Assembly: GCA_945874765.1 (NCBI GenBank)
Contig: CAMCHQ010000003.1
Span: forward strand, 1 to 64,000
DNA: 64,000 bases
Reading direction: 5' to 3'
DNA from: an uncultured Clostridia bacterium
GTDB taxonomy: Bacteria > Bacillota > Clostridia > Oscillospirales > Acutalibacteraceae
This document shows positions 33,217 through 41,672 of the stretch, in pieces. The position numbers and the translations under genes were made by a program. The notes beneath the pieces were generated by a model. The model saw only the letters and a program-made list of their open reading frames with translations. It searched no databases and was not told where the DNA came from. How positions within the stretch are numbered: position 1 is the stretch's first letter; each line of letters starts with the position of its first letter.

Positions 33217-33552
33217 TCCAAACATTGATAAAGTGGCTAAACCGCGCCATGTTTTAACACAGTAAACTGATTTCGTAGGGCAAGGGATTGCTCTTGCCGA
33301 AATAGAATTAAAAAATCACATTTTTAGAAAAAGTTGCTCGAACTTTAGTGTTCGAGCAACTTTTGGCGCTTTCCGTTTTTTGCGAGTGGGCAGTACACAC
33401 GTACAGCTCCACTCACAAAAAACGAAATTTATCTCACTTTCTCAAAGTTTGGCAACTAATCTTCGATTTGTCGGGGACCCCGAATATAAAAGCGACTAAA
33501 GTAAATTATCATTACATAACAAAAACCAAGGATATAAAATCCTTGGTTTTTT
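33217..33552. other. Convergent intergenic region with four hairpins
   Basis: No protein gene is supported. It holds a GGCAAG/CTTGCC hairpin (~33271-33304), a strong hairpin AAAAGTTGCTCGAAC/GTTCGAGCAACTTTT (33329-33364), repeat copy 1 (33374-33424, separate entry) and a terminator AAAACCAAGGAT/ATCCTTGGTTTT (33522-33550) serving the minus-strand RHH gene. Confidence 0.6.
33374..33424. repeat. Duplicated intergenic hairpin element, copy 1
   Basis: The outer stem CGTTTTTTG-c-GAGTGG pairs with CCACTC-a-CAAAAAACG. Inside is the motif gca-GTAC-acac-GTAC-agct, giving a second 4-bp stem after an asymmetric loop. Copy 2 is at 42782-42830. The inner motif is shared while the outer stem differs with pairing kept. 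Confidence 0.75.
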
Positions 33553-33555
33553 ATT

Positions 33556-33711
33556 TTACTGTTTTTTTGAATTGATATGATTTTTAAGCACGAGATTTAT
33601 ATATTGAGAAAGCGACCTATCGTCACATTCTGCCTCATATTTTATTTTTTCGAGAATATCGGCGTCAATTGTTATGCTTATTTTTTCCTTCAACGGTTTC
33701 AATGGCTTCAT
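33556..33711 (-). CDS. Ribbon-helix-helix (Arc/MetJ-type) small DNA-binding protein
   Basis: 51 residues from ATG 33711, with AGGAG upstream (spacing ~10 nt). The sequence begins MKPLKPLKEKISITID, has a beta-strand (KISITIDADI) and two helices ('ILEKIKYEAECDDRSLSQYI', then 'NLVLKNHINSKKQ'), the RHH pattern of antitoxins and plasmid-type repressors. No toxin gene is adjacent. A 17-bp palindrome lies 46 nt upstream, a likely autoregulatory operator. A terminator follows the stop. Confidence 0.75.
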   Translation of the reverse strand: MKPLKPLKEKISITIDADILEKIKYEAECDDRSLSQYINLVLKNHINSKKQ

Positions 33712-33756
33712 TTTGTCGCATCTCCTAATATATAATATCCTTTAGTCAATGAAATT

Positions 33757-33773
33757 ATACTATAAAATAGTAT
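33757..33773. promoter_or_regulatory. Palindromic operator candidate for the RHH protein
   Basis: ATACTAT-AAA-ATAGTAT, perfect 7-bp arms, between the divergent RHH gene and the second BspA-like gene. Confidence 0.5.
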
Positions 33774-33852
33774 TTCGCATTGACAAGTAGGATAAAATAA
33801 GATTGATTTACGGCTTATTTTAAACAAAGCTTTAAATTTTAGGAGGTAGATT

Positions 33853-35658
33853 ATGAAAAAGATTATAAGTGTAGTTTTAGCTATAATTATGTTATGCAGT
33901 GTCACTTTGAACTCGGAAATATTGGCTTTTGCGTCAACATCGGGAGAATTAAGCAACGGCATAAATTATAGCTTTGATGAATCTATCGGCGAATTGGTTT
34001 TAAGCGGTCAAGGAAAAGTGACACAAATATACAACGGCTGGCAAAATTACCAAAACATCGATATTAAAAGTGTTGTTATTAAAAACGGTATAACAGAAAT
34101 CGGAAATTCTGCTTTTGCAGATTGTTCAAATTTGCAAAAACTTATATTGCCTAACGACCTTGAAAGTATTGGCGAATTTGCTTTTTATAATTGCACAAAT
34201 TTGAAAAAATTATCATTGCCAGAAAGTTTAACTCAAATTGGCGAATGCGCTTTTGAATATTGTAATTTATCATCTGTTTATGTTCCTAACAATAACGCTC
34301 ATATTGGGAAATATGCTTTTCTATCAGACAATGAAAATCCTATAATATTATGCAATTCCACCGTACAATTTGATGATGATTATAATACCGTATATTATAT
34401 CGATAAAAGTGTTTCTGTAAAGAATTTCAAAGATTTATACCAAGGCGATTATGATTTTAATAACACTTTGCTTTATTCTTTCACGGCAAATGAAAGCGGC
34501 ACATACTTCTCCGGCGGAGAAGGCTGGTATTCGGATAGCAATTATATGAAAATTTTTGATGAGAATTATAATTTGGTTGAATCTCAAAAAATAGCGAGCA
34601 TTTCCGAAGACGAGTATAATCCAACAGGCGGCTTTTCCTTTAATTTGGAAAAAGGTCACACTTATTATTTCCCGTATGGTGGTGATTACAAAAACGACCT
34701 TGAAATAATCAAGGATTATCATTATTTTGAAAACGGAAAACAATATATTCAAGGTGACAGTAATTACGCTTGCCTTAAAATTGTTTATCCTGATGATTCA
34801 TTTGAAGTTGAAAAATATTACGGTAAGAATAATGAGGATTTAAGTCAACCGATTACTTTGCAACGCTGCGGAAAAACAATAACATTCAGCCTTAACGACC
34901 CTGTTACTTTTGATTCTTTTGAAGTTTTAAACAGCGAATACATTGACAATGCATTCATTGCGGCAATTAAAGCATTTGACGGCAAAACTTTAGAAAAATA
35001 TCCTGTAATTTACCGTCTGCATTTATCTAACGGTAAAACCTATGACATAAAAAATTACAGTATGTGGTGTGGTGCAGGCGGAGCTGTACCGAATGGAACT
35101 TTCGCATATTATGAGTGTAATTTGAGTGACGGAAGACAATTTGGTATTGAATTTACTTATTATAATAATGCGCCGAATAAATTGGAAATACGTGTCAACA
35201 ACAAATATATTGTATCAAGTCCATCATTAACAATTGAAATTAACAATCAACAACCACCTCAACCGCCGCAGCCGACCGTACCCGAAGTGCCTGCAACCAC
35301 TCAGCCGACAGCACCGACGCCTACACAGCCTACTCAAACAACTGTCCCGCAAATAAGCACAAAAGTTACCAAGCCGAAAAAGGTAACAATCAAAAAGGTT
35401 AAAGGCTATAAAAAGGCTTTAGAGGTAAGCTATGCAAAGGTAAGCGGCGTCGGCGGATATCAAATTCAGGTTGCGACCGATAAGAAATTTAAGAAAAACA
35501 AGAAAACCGTTACCGCAAAGAAAAGCAAAACAAAAGTTAAAATCAACAAATTAAAAGGCAAAAAGAAATATTACGTTCGCATTCGTGCTTACAAAAATGT
35601 TTCGGGCAAAAAGGTTTACGGCTCATGGAGCAAAGTAAAAACAGTTAAAACAAAATAA
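33853..35658 (+). CDS. Secreted BspA-like LRR protein with C-terminal FnIII-like domain
   Basis: 601 residues. Signal peptide 1-27 ('VVLAIIMLCSVTLNS', cleavage near 'ILAFA'). BspA-type LRRs at ~45-180 ('ITEIGNSAFADCSNLQKLIL'). A middle domain of unknown fold follows (~180-460). A Pro/Thr linker ('PATTQPTAPTPTQPT') and a very basic, Lys-rich fibronectin III-like domain ('YQIQVATDKKFKKNKK', 'YYVRIRAYKNVSGKK') end the protein. No sortase motif is present. The basic FnIII tail could hold the protein to anionic wall polymer. RBS AGGAGG. Confidence 0.85.
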   Translation: MKKIISVVLAIIMLCSVTLNSEILAFASTSGELSNGINYSFDESIGELVLSGQGKVTQIYNGWQNYQNIDIKSVVIKNGITEIGNSAFADCSNLQKLILPNDLESIGEFAFYNCTNLKKLSLPESLTQIGECAFEYCNLSSVYVPNNNAHIGKYAFLSDNENPIILCNSTVQFDDDYNTVYYIDKSVSVKNFKDLYQGDYDFNNTLLYSFTANESGTYFSGGEGWYSDSNYMKIFDENYNLVESQKIASISEDEYNPTGGFSFNLEKGHTYYFPYGGDYKNDLEIIKDYHYFENGKQYIQGDSNYACLKIVYPDDSFEVEKYYGKNNEDLSQPITLQRCGKTITFSLNDPVTFDSFEVLNSEYIDNAFIAAIKAFDGKTLEKYPVIYRLHLSNGKTYDIKNYSMWCGAGGAVPNGTFAYYECNLSDGRQFGIEFTYYNNAPNKLEIRVNNKYIVSSPSLTIEINNQQPPQPPQPTVPEVPATTQPTAPTPTQPTQTTVPQISTKVTKPKKVTIKKVKGYKKALEVSYAKVSGVGGYQIQVATDKKFKKNKKTVTAKKSKTKVKINKLKGKKKYYVRIRAYKNVSGKKVYGSWSKVKTVKTK

Positions 35659-35665
35659 ACAATAT

Positions 35666-35696
35666 AAAAAAGCAAGGAAAATTCCTTGCTTTTTTG
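35666..35696. terminator. Terminator after the BspA/FnIII gene
   Basis: AAAAAGCAAGGAA and TTCCTTGCTTTTT, 13-bp perfect arms; also useful to the convergent zinc-ribbon gene. Confidence 0.85.
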
Positions 35697-35715
35697 TTAT
35701 TTGCCATACGGTATT

Positions 35716-36174
35716 TTATTGATTATCAGTCGCTTTCTTGCCGGTATTTACTACAAATTGAGTATGGCAATGAGGGCAGGTTACGTTGATTTTTCCCTTA
35801 TGGCGAGGGAGGCGAAGCGTTTTTTTACAATTTTTGCACTTAACGAATTTATGAGTTTTGCGCTGTTTGAATTTATCGTTTTGGAATTTGAAAAAGCCTT
35901 TAAAACCGTTTTCAAATTTAAGCCACTTTGCATTTTCCGCTCTGCGAGCGTCGATATTTTTTGAAAAAACTCTGAAAATCGCAAAAATGACAAGCACAAG
36001 CGCCATAACTTCAAGCGCATAATATGTGATTTTTGACACCCTGTAAAAAGCGTTTGCCAAAAGAGTTATAATGAAGAAAAATACTAAAAGCACGCCCCAA
36101 AGTTTATCAATGCCGTATCTTCCTATCATAAATTGCTGAAATTTATATGCCTGTTTTCTAAAAAAATTCTTCAT
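35716..36174 (-). CDS. Membrane protein with C-terminal zinc ribbon
   Basis: 152 residues from ATG 36174, six nt after AAAGGTG; an in-frame GTG at 36183 is less likely. Two hydrophobic helices (roughly residues 25-45 and 49-67) are followed by a basic segment and a zinc ribbon, C-K-N-C ... C-P-H-C. It is encoded directly behind a J-domain membrane protein, so the two probably work together at the membrane. The function is not known. Confidence 0.7.
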   Translation of the reverse strand: MKNFFRKQAYKFQQFMIGRYGIDKLWGVLLVFFFIITLLANAFYRVSKITYYALEVMALVLVIFAIFRVFSKNIDARRAENAKWLKFENGFKGFFKFQNDKFKQRKTHKFVKCKNCKKTLRLPRHKGKINVTCPHCHTQFVVNTGKKATDNQ

Positions 36175-36185
36175 AATTTTCACCT

Positions 36186-37034
36186 TTATTGATTATATGC
36201 TCCGCCGTCTTGACTGCCGAAATAGTCTGACGCATTTGAACCGCTGTTTGAATTATCGCCTGATGTACCGCTTGAATTGCCGAAATCCTGCGACTGAGAG
36301 TAAGAGCTGCTGTTATTAAAATGCGGAGTATAATAGTAAGTTCTTGACGTAAACAAACCGCCGATAAGAGTAATAACAAGTCTTATAATTATTAAAATAA
36401 GAATAATTTTCAAAATCCTTGAAACACAGCCGCCACGTCTTACTGTATATGTGCGTGTATTTTGATTAGGTTGAGTATAAGTATAAGTCTGCGCACCGCC
36501 GCCCATATCGCCGAAATCAAAAAAGCTTGAAAACGGGTCTTTTTTAAGCGGATTTATGCCGTTTGTAATATCGCTGTATGCCTGATGATACGTCATATTA
36601 TCAGGTTCTTTTGCATAAGCCGTACGAATATGGTCCTGCGCAACGCTCCACTTACCTATTGCCGCATTTGCAAGAGCCGACAAATAATACCAACGGGCGT
36701 TTCTGTCCTCAATAGTATTAAGAAGATTAATTGCCTGCGTATATTGCCCCGTATTAATAAACTGCGCAACGGATTTTAAATAATCGGGTGCGGAATTTGT
36801 TTTTGCTTTAGCTCTTGTACCGCTAAAAGGAGAATAATATTCACTTTGATTAGCCGTGCCGTTTTTGATTTGGTCATAAGCCGCATTGATTTGCGACATT
36901 TTTTCCTCGGCTTCTTTATCATTAGGATTAAGGTCGGGATGATACTTTTTGGCAAGCTTTTTATATGCTTTTGTGCACTCTTCAACGCTTGCACCGTCGG
37001 GCACACCCAAAACCTTATACGGATTAGTTATCAT
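36186..37034 (-). CDS. J-domain (DnaJ-like) membrane-anchored co-chaperone
   Basis: 282 residues. The J-domain occupies residues 3-60 with H32-P-D34 in '[12 protein letters not shown]'. A TPR-like helical stretch (~85-160; '[21 protein letters not shown]') follows, then one hydrophobic segment (~205-228) and a Ser/Gly/Asn-rich tail. The J-domain would stimulate DnaK ATPase, and the rest positions it at the membrane. It lacks the Gly/Phe and zinc regions of true DnaJ. A zinc-ribbon protein encoded 11 nt downstream may supply that part in trans, which is inference. Confidence 0.85.
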   Translation of the reverse strand: MITNPYKVLGVPDGASVEECTKAYKKLAKKYHPDLNPNDKEAEEKMSQINAAYDQIKNGTANQSEYYSPFSGTRAKAKTNSAPDYLKSVAQFINTGQYTQAINLLNTIEDRNARWYYLSALANAAIGKWSVAQDHIRTAYAKEPDNMTYHQAYSDITNGINPLKKDPFSSFFDFGDMGGGAQTYTYTQPNQNTRTYTVRRGGCVSRILKIILILIIIRLVITLIGGLFTSRTYYYTPHFNNSSSYSQSQDFGNSSGTSGDNSNSGSNASDYFGSQDGGAYNQ

Positions 37035-37204
37035 ATATATTCCTCATAATTTGATTTTATCAAATGTTACCACGCAATTTTTAAGACGTTATTAACAAAT
37101 AAAGTATAAGACTTAAACATTAGTTTAAACATTTTTATTGAATTTTTTAACTAATTTTGGTAGTATAATATAGTAATAAATAACAGACGGAGGTTTTAAG
37201 CATT

Positions 37205-38101
37205 ATGTATCCTATTTTGCTTACTCTGGGTGATAATATCGATAAGATTTTTTCATCCTTTGATTTGTGGGTTTTCCACTTTTTCGGTTCAATGCAATGC
37301 ACGTTTCTTACATACGTTGCAAAATTTTTCACAACCTTTGGCGACGAGGGATTTATAATTCCTCTTGTTGTTGTCGGCGCTGTTCTTTGCTTATTTAAAA
37401 GAACGAGAAAATACGGTTTATCAATTATTTTCGCAGTAGTTATCGGCACACTTGTCACAAATATTGTGGTTAAGCCTATGGTGCTCAGGGTAAGACCTTA
37501 CAACACCCTTCAGGGCAATGCGGACTATTGGAAATGGTACATCGGCGCAGGCGCACTCAGCGAAAGCGACTATTCTTTCCCGTCAGGTCACACAACAGGC
37601 GCATTTGAAATTGCAACAGCACTTTTCCTTTGCTTCAAGAGTGACAAGAAGAAAATTGCTTATCTTTTCCCGATAATCGCAATTTGCACAATGGGCAGCC
37701 GTGTTTACCTTATGGTTCACTATGCGTCAGACGTTCTTGCAGGTCTTATTGTAGGTATTGTTGCAGGTATTCTCGGTTATCTCATTGCTAAGTTTATTGT
37801 TAAGTTCATATTTGAAAAGACAAAGCTTGACAATATCGATTTAGGCAAAGCTCTTAAAAAGATTACAGACAAAACGAACGGCAAAGCAGCACCCGTTGCA
37901 ATCGTTCTTGTAGTAGTTTGCATCTTCCTTTATGCATTTATTCCAAGCCTTACGGAGGGCGGCGACAAGGCAGTAAGATGCGCCTACAACGGTGAATACG
38001 ATTGCTACAACGAGGCAAGAGTTGACGATAAGGATTATCCGCCTATCGACGGTAAATATTATTGCAAAATCCATTGGAAACAACTCAAAGGCGTTGACTG
38101 A
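37205..38101 (+). CDS. PAP2-family phosphatase with Cys-rich C-terminal tail
   Basis: 298 residues, six predicted membrane helices. The PAP2 signature is complete: 'KPMVLRVRPYN' (KxxxxxxRP), 'SFPSGHTTG' (PSGH) and 'GSRVYLMVHYASDVLAG' (SRxxxxxHxxxD). Such enzymes dephosphorylate undecaprenyl-PP or phosphatidate at the outer face. The C-terminus is unusual: after the last helix a ~45-residue tail contains C-x7-C-x19-C-x2-H, which could bind Zn. RBS GGAGG. Confidence 0.9.
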   Translation: MYPILLTLGDNIDKIFSSFDLWVFHFFGSMQCTFLTYVAKFFTTFGDEGFIIPLVVVGAVLCLFKRTRKYGLSIIFAVVIGTLVTNIVVKPMVLRVRPYNTLQGNADYWKWYIGAGALSESDYSFPSGHTTGAFEIATALFLCFKSDKKKIAYLFPIIAICTMGSRVYLMVHYASDVLAGLIVGIVAGILGYLIAKFIVKFIFEKTKLDNIDLGKALKKITDKTNGKAAPVAIVLVVVCIFLYAFIPSLTEGGDKAVRCAYNGEYDCYNEARVDDKDYPPIDGKYYCKIHWKQLKGVD

Positions 38102-38116
38102 TAATCAAAATAAATT

Positions 38117-38149
38117 ACCTCCTGTATCAACTGATACAGGAGGTTTTGT
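38117..38149. terminator. Terminator between PAP2 and GPH genes
   Basis: ACCTCCTGTATCA (38117-38129) pairs perfectly with TGATACAGGAGGT (38132-38144). Confidence 0.85.
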
Positions 38150-38176
38150 TATATATACTTTCTTTTAATTTATTGT

Positions 38177-39601
38177 TTATTTTCTTCTTGCGGCAAGCTC
38201 GGAAGAAATCTTTGCTTTCTTTTCGCCTACGATATCATATTTGAACATAGGGAAGATTGAAATAAGAGCAAGGATACCCGGCAAAGCGGTATATGCAAAG
38301 AAGATAATGTCCTTAGTTTTATTAGTGAAGGTGCCTGCCGAAAGCGATTCATAATAGCCCGACTTTTGAACAAAGATAAGACCTACTGCGGTACCGAGTG
38401 CAAGGCAAACCTTAATTGTAAGGGTAAGAATTGAGTAGCAAGCGCCCTCCATTCTCTTGCCTGTTTCATACTCGTAATAATCTACTGCGTCTGCTGTCAT
38501 AATCATAGGCATAAGAGTAACGGCACCGAACTGCAAGCCGATAAGGAACAATGACGCATAGAAAAGAACCGTAAGCACCATATTCTTAGGCGACTGGAAC
38601 CAGAAGTGACCGATTACAAATGAGAAAATCGAAGCTGCAAAGCCGTAAACGGAGAGAAGAATATATGCATTTCTCTCATTAAGTTTCTTGATAAGAAGAG
38701 GACAAAGCGCCATACTTATCATTGAACCGACAGCCGTAACGATACCCAAAACGGCAACGAGGTTTTGACTGCCCAAAATAACCGTAGCAGCCTGAACCTG
38801 AATACCCATAGCCATCTGTCTGCCGAAGCCAAGGAAATAAGAAATAATTACAAGCATAAACGGCTTATTATTCTTAAGCGCAAGCGCCATATCCTTAAAT
38901 GTTGTTTTTTCCTGAGAAGTGTTTGTAACTCTTTCCTTATTAATAATAGGGATGAGAGCAAAAAGAACACAACCGAAAATCGCAGTCAAAAGTGCGGTAA
39001 AGAAATACTCGGTACTGATCATCGGAGTATCTGTTTCGCCGCTTTTAACAAATACTCTTGAACCGCCCGGAATGATAAGGCAAACGATAGGAACAATAAC
39101 AACGCAAGCGGAAAATCCGATTTGCTTAAATGTGTTGGAAATTGAAACAACATTTGTTCTCTCTGTCGGGTTAGGTGTTAAAGCGGAAGCAATACCCTGC
39201 GACGGAACGTCACCCATTGTCATTGCAATACTCCAAACAAGATATGTAAGGAAAATCCAAACATAAAGACCTACGCCCTTAAACGGAACTTTAACGAAAA
39301 CTACGGCAGTAAAAATGAGAAGCGGTGCAATCGAATATAAAATCATTGATTTAAACTTGCCGAGTTTGCTTTTTGAACGGTCAACAAGGTTACCTACTAC
39401 AGGGTCGGCAACTGCCGAAACAATCTTTGCAACCAAGATAAGAATTGCAACTACGCTGACATTTGCGCCCAAAATCGAGCCGTCAAATTCCGCCTGATAG
39501 GAATTAAGAAGTCCGACTATTGCCTGAAAGCCGAAAAGGCCAAGAGAATAAGCCGCCACCTCTTTAAACGACATATGTTTTTTCTTTGTAATATCTTCCA
39601 T
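38177..39601 (-). CDS. GPH-family glycoside/sugar:cation symporter (MFS)
   Basis: 474 residues with about 12 membrane segments. 'AYSLGLFGFQAIVGLL' at the start, 'IVSAVADPVVGNLVDRSKSKLGKFK' as the loop 2-3 signature (cut here for length: DPxxGxLxDRTxSxxGKFR type) and 'DAVDYYEYETGKRMEGA' late in the protein are hallmarks of the MelB/GPH family. It imports a glycoside with Na+ or H+. AGGAGG precedes the ATG. The upstream SDR gene ends at a terminator, so the transporter is separately expressed or read through. Confidence 0.9.
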   Translation of the reverse strand: MEDITKKKHMSFKEVAAYSLGLFGFQAIVGLLNSYQAEFDGSILGANVSVVAILILVAKIVSAVADPVVGNLVDRSKSKLGKFKSMILYSIAPLLIFTAVVFVKVPFKGVGLYVWIFLTYLVWSIAMTMGDVPSQGIASALTPNPTERTNVVSISNTFKQIGFSACVVIVPIVCLIIPGGSRVFVKSGETDTPMISTEYFFTALLTAIFGCVLFALIPIINKERVTNTSQEKTTFKDMALALKNNKPFMLVIISYFLGFGRQMAMGIQVQAATVILGSQNLVAVLGIVTAVGSMISMALCPLLIKKLNERNAYILLSVYGFAASIFSFVIGHFWFQSPKNMVLTVLFYASLFLIGLQFGAVTLMPMIMTADAVDYYEYETGKRMEGACYSILTLTIKVCLALGTAVGLIFVQKSGYYESLSAGTFTNKTKDIIFFAYTALPGILALISIFPMFKYDIVGEKKAKISSELAARRK

Positions 39602-39632
39602 AATTACCTCCTAAAAAGATATTTAAAAGCAT

Positions 39633-39672
39633 AAAAGGGCGGAAGTATCGCCATTGATACTTCTACCCTTTT
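39633..39672. terminator. Terminator of the SDR gene
   Basis: AAAAGGG-cg-GAAGTATC and GATACTTC-ta-CCCTTTT pair around a 6-nt loop. Confidence 0.8.
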
Positions 39673-39683
39673 AAAAAATCCGA

Positions 39684-40541
39684 TTAGTCATCAAATACTT
39701 CGCTGAAAAGGTCAATATCAGCCATCTTCATAATAGCAGAGAAAAGCTCTGAACCTGCAACAGGAAGAAGTCTGTTAAAGATTGACATAGCGTGAGCATC
39801 AAGACCGTGAACCATCATAGGTCTCTTATGCTCGATACCGAACATAATCATCTTAACCATAGTATCACAATCTGTTGAAATCATATCCATAACCTTTTGA
39901 CCCTTGCCGCCTGCATTAGTCTGGTCACGGAAAATATCTGTCTTAGTAAAGCCCGGGCAAACAAGACCGACATAGCACTTACCCTTAAACTCAACTCTGA
40001 GTGCTTCGGTAAAGCCTTTAAGAGCAGCTTTAGATGAGCTATACATTGAAGTACCTGCCAAAGTCATAAGAGCGGCAGATGAGTCAACGTTAATGATACC
40101 CGGGTCATCCTGTGTTAAAAGAACAGGTAAAAATGTCTTTACACCGTAAACACAAGAATAGAAATTGATATTCATTGCTCTTTCAATTTCTTCATAAGAA
40201 TATCTGTCAAATCTCTTAAACTTAGGAAGAATTCCTGCGTTATTAACGAGAACCGACGGAACAATACCCTCTTCGTCAAGCTCGGCAGCAAAATTCTCCC
40301 AAGCTTCTCTTGAAGAAACGTCAAAGAGTTTGTATGAGAACTGGTCTTTATACATAGGACCGAGTTCTTCGATAAATTTAAGCATTTTTGCTTCATTTCT
40401 TGCAACGCCTACAACACGGCAGTTGTGCTTTTTGATAAGTGTAGCAGCGATGCCTGCGCCCATACCGCCTGATGCGCCTGTAACAATTACAGTCTTGCCG
40501 TTGAGCCAATCACCGCAAATAGCTTTAGTAAAATCACTCAT
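39684..40541 (-). CDS. Short-chain dehydrogenase/reductase
   Basis: 285 residues, classical SDR. Cofactor motif 'VIVTGASGGMGAGIA' (TGxxxGxG), 'LVNNAGIL' (NNAG), catalytic S in 'INVDSSAALMTLAG' and 'MYSSSKAALKGF' (YxxxK). The C-terminus extends beyond the core with a hydrophobic segment. The Arg in 'VVGVARNEAKM' after strand 2 hints at NADP(H). The substrate is not predictable. GGGGG upstream serves as RBS, and codon use suggests high expression. Confidence 0.9.
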   Translation of the reverse strand: MSDFTKAICGDWLNGKTVIVTGASGGMGAGIAATLIKKHNCRVVGVARNEAKMLKFIEELGPMYKDQFSYKLFDVSSREAWENFAAELDEEGIVPSVLVNNAGILPKFKRFDRYSYEEIERAMNINFYSCVYGVKTFLPVLLTQDDPGIINVDSSAALMTLAGTSMYSSSKAALKGFTEALRVEFKGKCYVGLVCPGFTKTDIFRDQTNAGGKGQKVMDMISTDCDTMVKMIMFGIEHKRPMMVHGLDAHAMSIFNRLLPVAGSELFSAIMKMADIDLFSEVFDD

Positions 40542-40650
40542 AAATAGTAATCCCCCTTTTTAAATACTTAATTATTATACAATAGTTTTTCCAACTAATC
40601 AATAGATTTTATTTTAATTTTTTACAATTAAATATTATCAATCAAATTCT

Positions 40651-40684
40651 ATTGTAAACCTATTTATAATTTTTAGTTGACAAT
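40651..40684. promoter_or_regulatory. BirA-type biotin operator upstream of bioY
   Basis: ATTGTAAAC (40651-40659) and GTTGACAAT (40676-40684) are inverted repeats with one mismatch, 16 nt apart, matching the TTGTWAAC-N14-16-GTTWACAA pattern of BirA operators. The right half contains the -35 hexamer, so binding would block transcription. Confidence 0.75.
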
Positions 40685-40705
40685 AAAGCGTCGAAGTGGC
40701 ATAAT
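40677..40705 (+). promoter_or_regulatory. bioY promoter
   Basis: TTGACA (40677-40682), 17 nt, CATAAT (40700-40705). Confidence 0.75.
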
Positions 40706-40737
40706 CTTTAAGAAATTTATTTTGAAAGGCAAAAATT

Positions 40738-41304
40738 ATGAGTGAAAAAGCAAAAGAAACAAACGCAAAAAACAGAAATAAAATTTTAAGCATTGTATAT
40801 ATCGGCGTATCAGCGGCGCTTATTGCAATATGTTCGTGGATTCAAATTCCGCTTACAGTGCCAATCACGCTTCAAACTATGGGTGTGTGCTTGGTATCGG
40901 GACTTTTAGGACTTAAAAGAGGTACGCTTGCAACGGTTGTGTTTATTGTTTTAGGTGCAATCGGCGTTCCCGTATTCGCAGGATTTACCGGCGGTATGGG
41001 TGTAATTTTGGGTTCAACCGGCGGATATATTATCGGATTTATTTTTACAGCGCTTATCGTCGGCTTTGCATCCGACAAATTCAAGGGTAAACTTATCCCT
41101 CTTATCATTTCTATGGTAATAGGTATTCTTGTTTGCTACGCTTTCGGCACAGCCTGGTTTGCGGTAGTTTACAACAAGGCAAACGACCCTGCTTCACTTG
41201 CAACAATTCTCGGCTGGTGCGTAACTCCGTTTCTTATCCCTGACGCAGTTAAAATCGTAATTGCCGCAATTCTTACAAACAGACTCAAGAAGTTTATAAA
41301 ATAA
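40738..41304 (+). CDS. bioY: Biotin ECF transporter substrate-binding component
   Basis: 188 residues with six predicted helices. 'IQIPLTVPITLQTMGVCLVSG' (shown: the PxxxVPxTxQTxxV loop), 'GFTGGMGVILGSTGGYIIGF' and the late 'LGWCVTPFLIPDAVKIVIA' are BioY signatures. It captures biotin and works with the shared EcfA/EcfT energising module, not encoded here. The BirA-type operator over its promoter supports the call. Its stop overlaps the DUF1284 start (TAATG). Confidence 0.95.
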   Translation: MSEKAKETNAKNRNKILSIVYIGVSAALIAICSWIQIPLTVPITLQTMGVCLVSGLLGLKRGTLATVVFIVLGAIGVPVFAGFTGGMGVILGSTGGYIIGFIFTALIVGFASDKFKGKLIPLIISMVIGILVCYAFGTAWFAVVYNKANDPASLATILGWCVTPFLIPDAVKIVIAAILTNRLKKFIK

Positions 41305-41612
41305 TGGAAATAAGATATCATCACCTTTTATGTTTGCCGAGATTTGAGGGAAAGGGATACAGCAATGATTTTTGCAAAAATATGGCAAATATCAAGAAGC
41401 GATATGACAGTGAAAAAATAACGCTTGTTGAAAAATGCGACGAGGTTTGCGCTCATTGCCCCAATAATATCGGCGGGAAATGCAAAGACGAGGAAAAAGT
41501 AAAACGCTACGACAAAAAGGTTAAAGAATTGATTTCTCTCGGTAAAAAGCCGACGCCTAAAGAAGTTTGCTTTGACTGTAAATGGTATTACATTTGCAAA
41601 AATGTCGATTAA
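41304..41612 (+). CDS. DUF1284 cysteine-rich protein, cotranscribed with bioY
   Basis: 102 residues. 'IRYHHLLCLPRFEGKGYS' at the start is the DUF1284 signature. Cysteines C-x2-C-x5-C ('CAHCPNNIGGKC' region) and a final C-x2-C-x4-C ('CFDCKWYYIC') suggest an iron-sulfur cluster or Zn site. It overlaps bioY by one base and shares its BirA-controlled promoter, so a role linked to biotin supply or use is inferred. The family has no established function known to me. Confidence 0.8.
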   Translation: MEIRYHHLLCLPRFEGKGYSNDFCKNMANIKKRYDSEKITLVEKCDEVCAHCPNNIGGKCKDEEKVKRYDKKVKELISLGKKPTPKEVCFDCKWYYICKNVD

Positions 41613-41615
41613 CTA

Positions 41616-41644
41616 TTGAAAAAGGCTTGGGTATATAGTAAAAT
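41616..41644 (+). promoter_or_regulatory. Promoter of the GH43 gene
   Basis: TTGAAA (41616-41621), 17 nt, TAAAAT (41639-41644). Confidence 0.55.
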
Positions 41645-41672
41645 CAGTTTATCAATTTTTTTGGAGAATACT

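Noticed and set aside
33348-33575. 75-codon open frame on the plus strand
   Set aside because: It runs through the terminator-like hairpins and repeat copy 1, and has no RBS.
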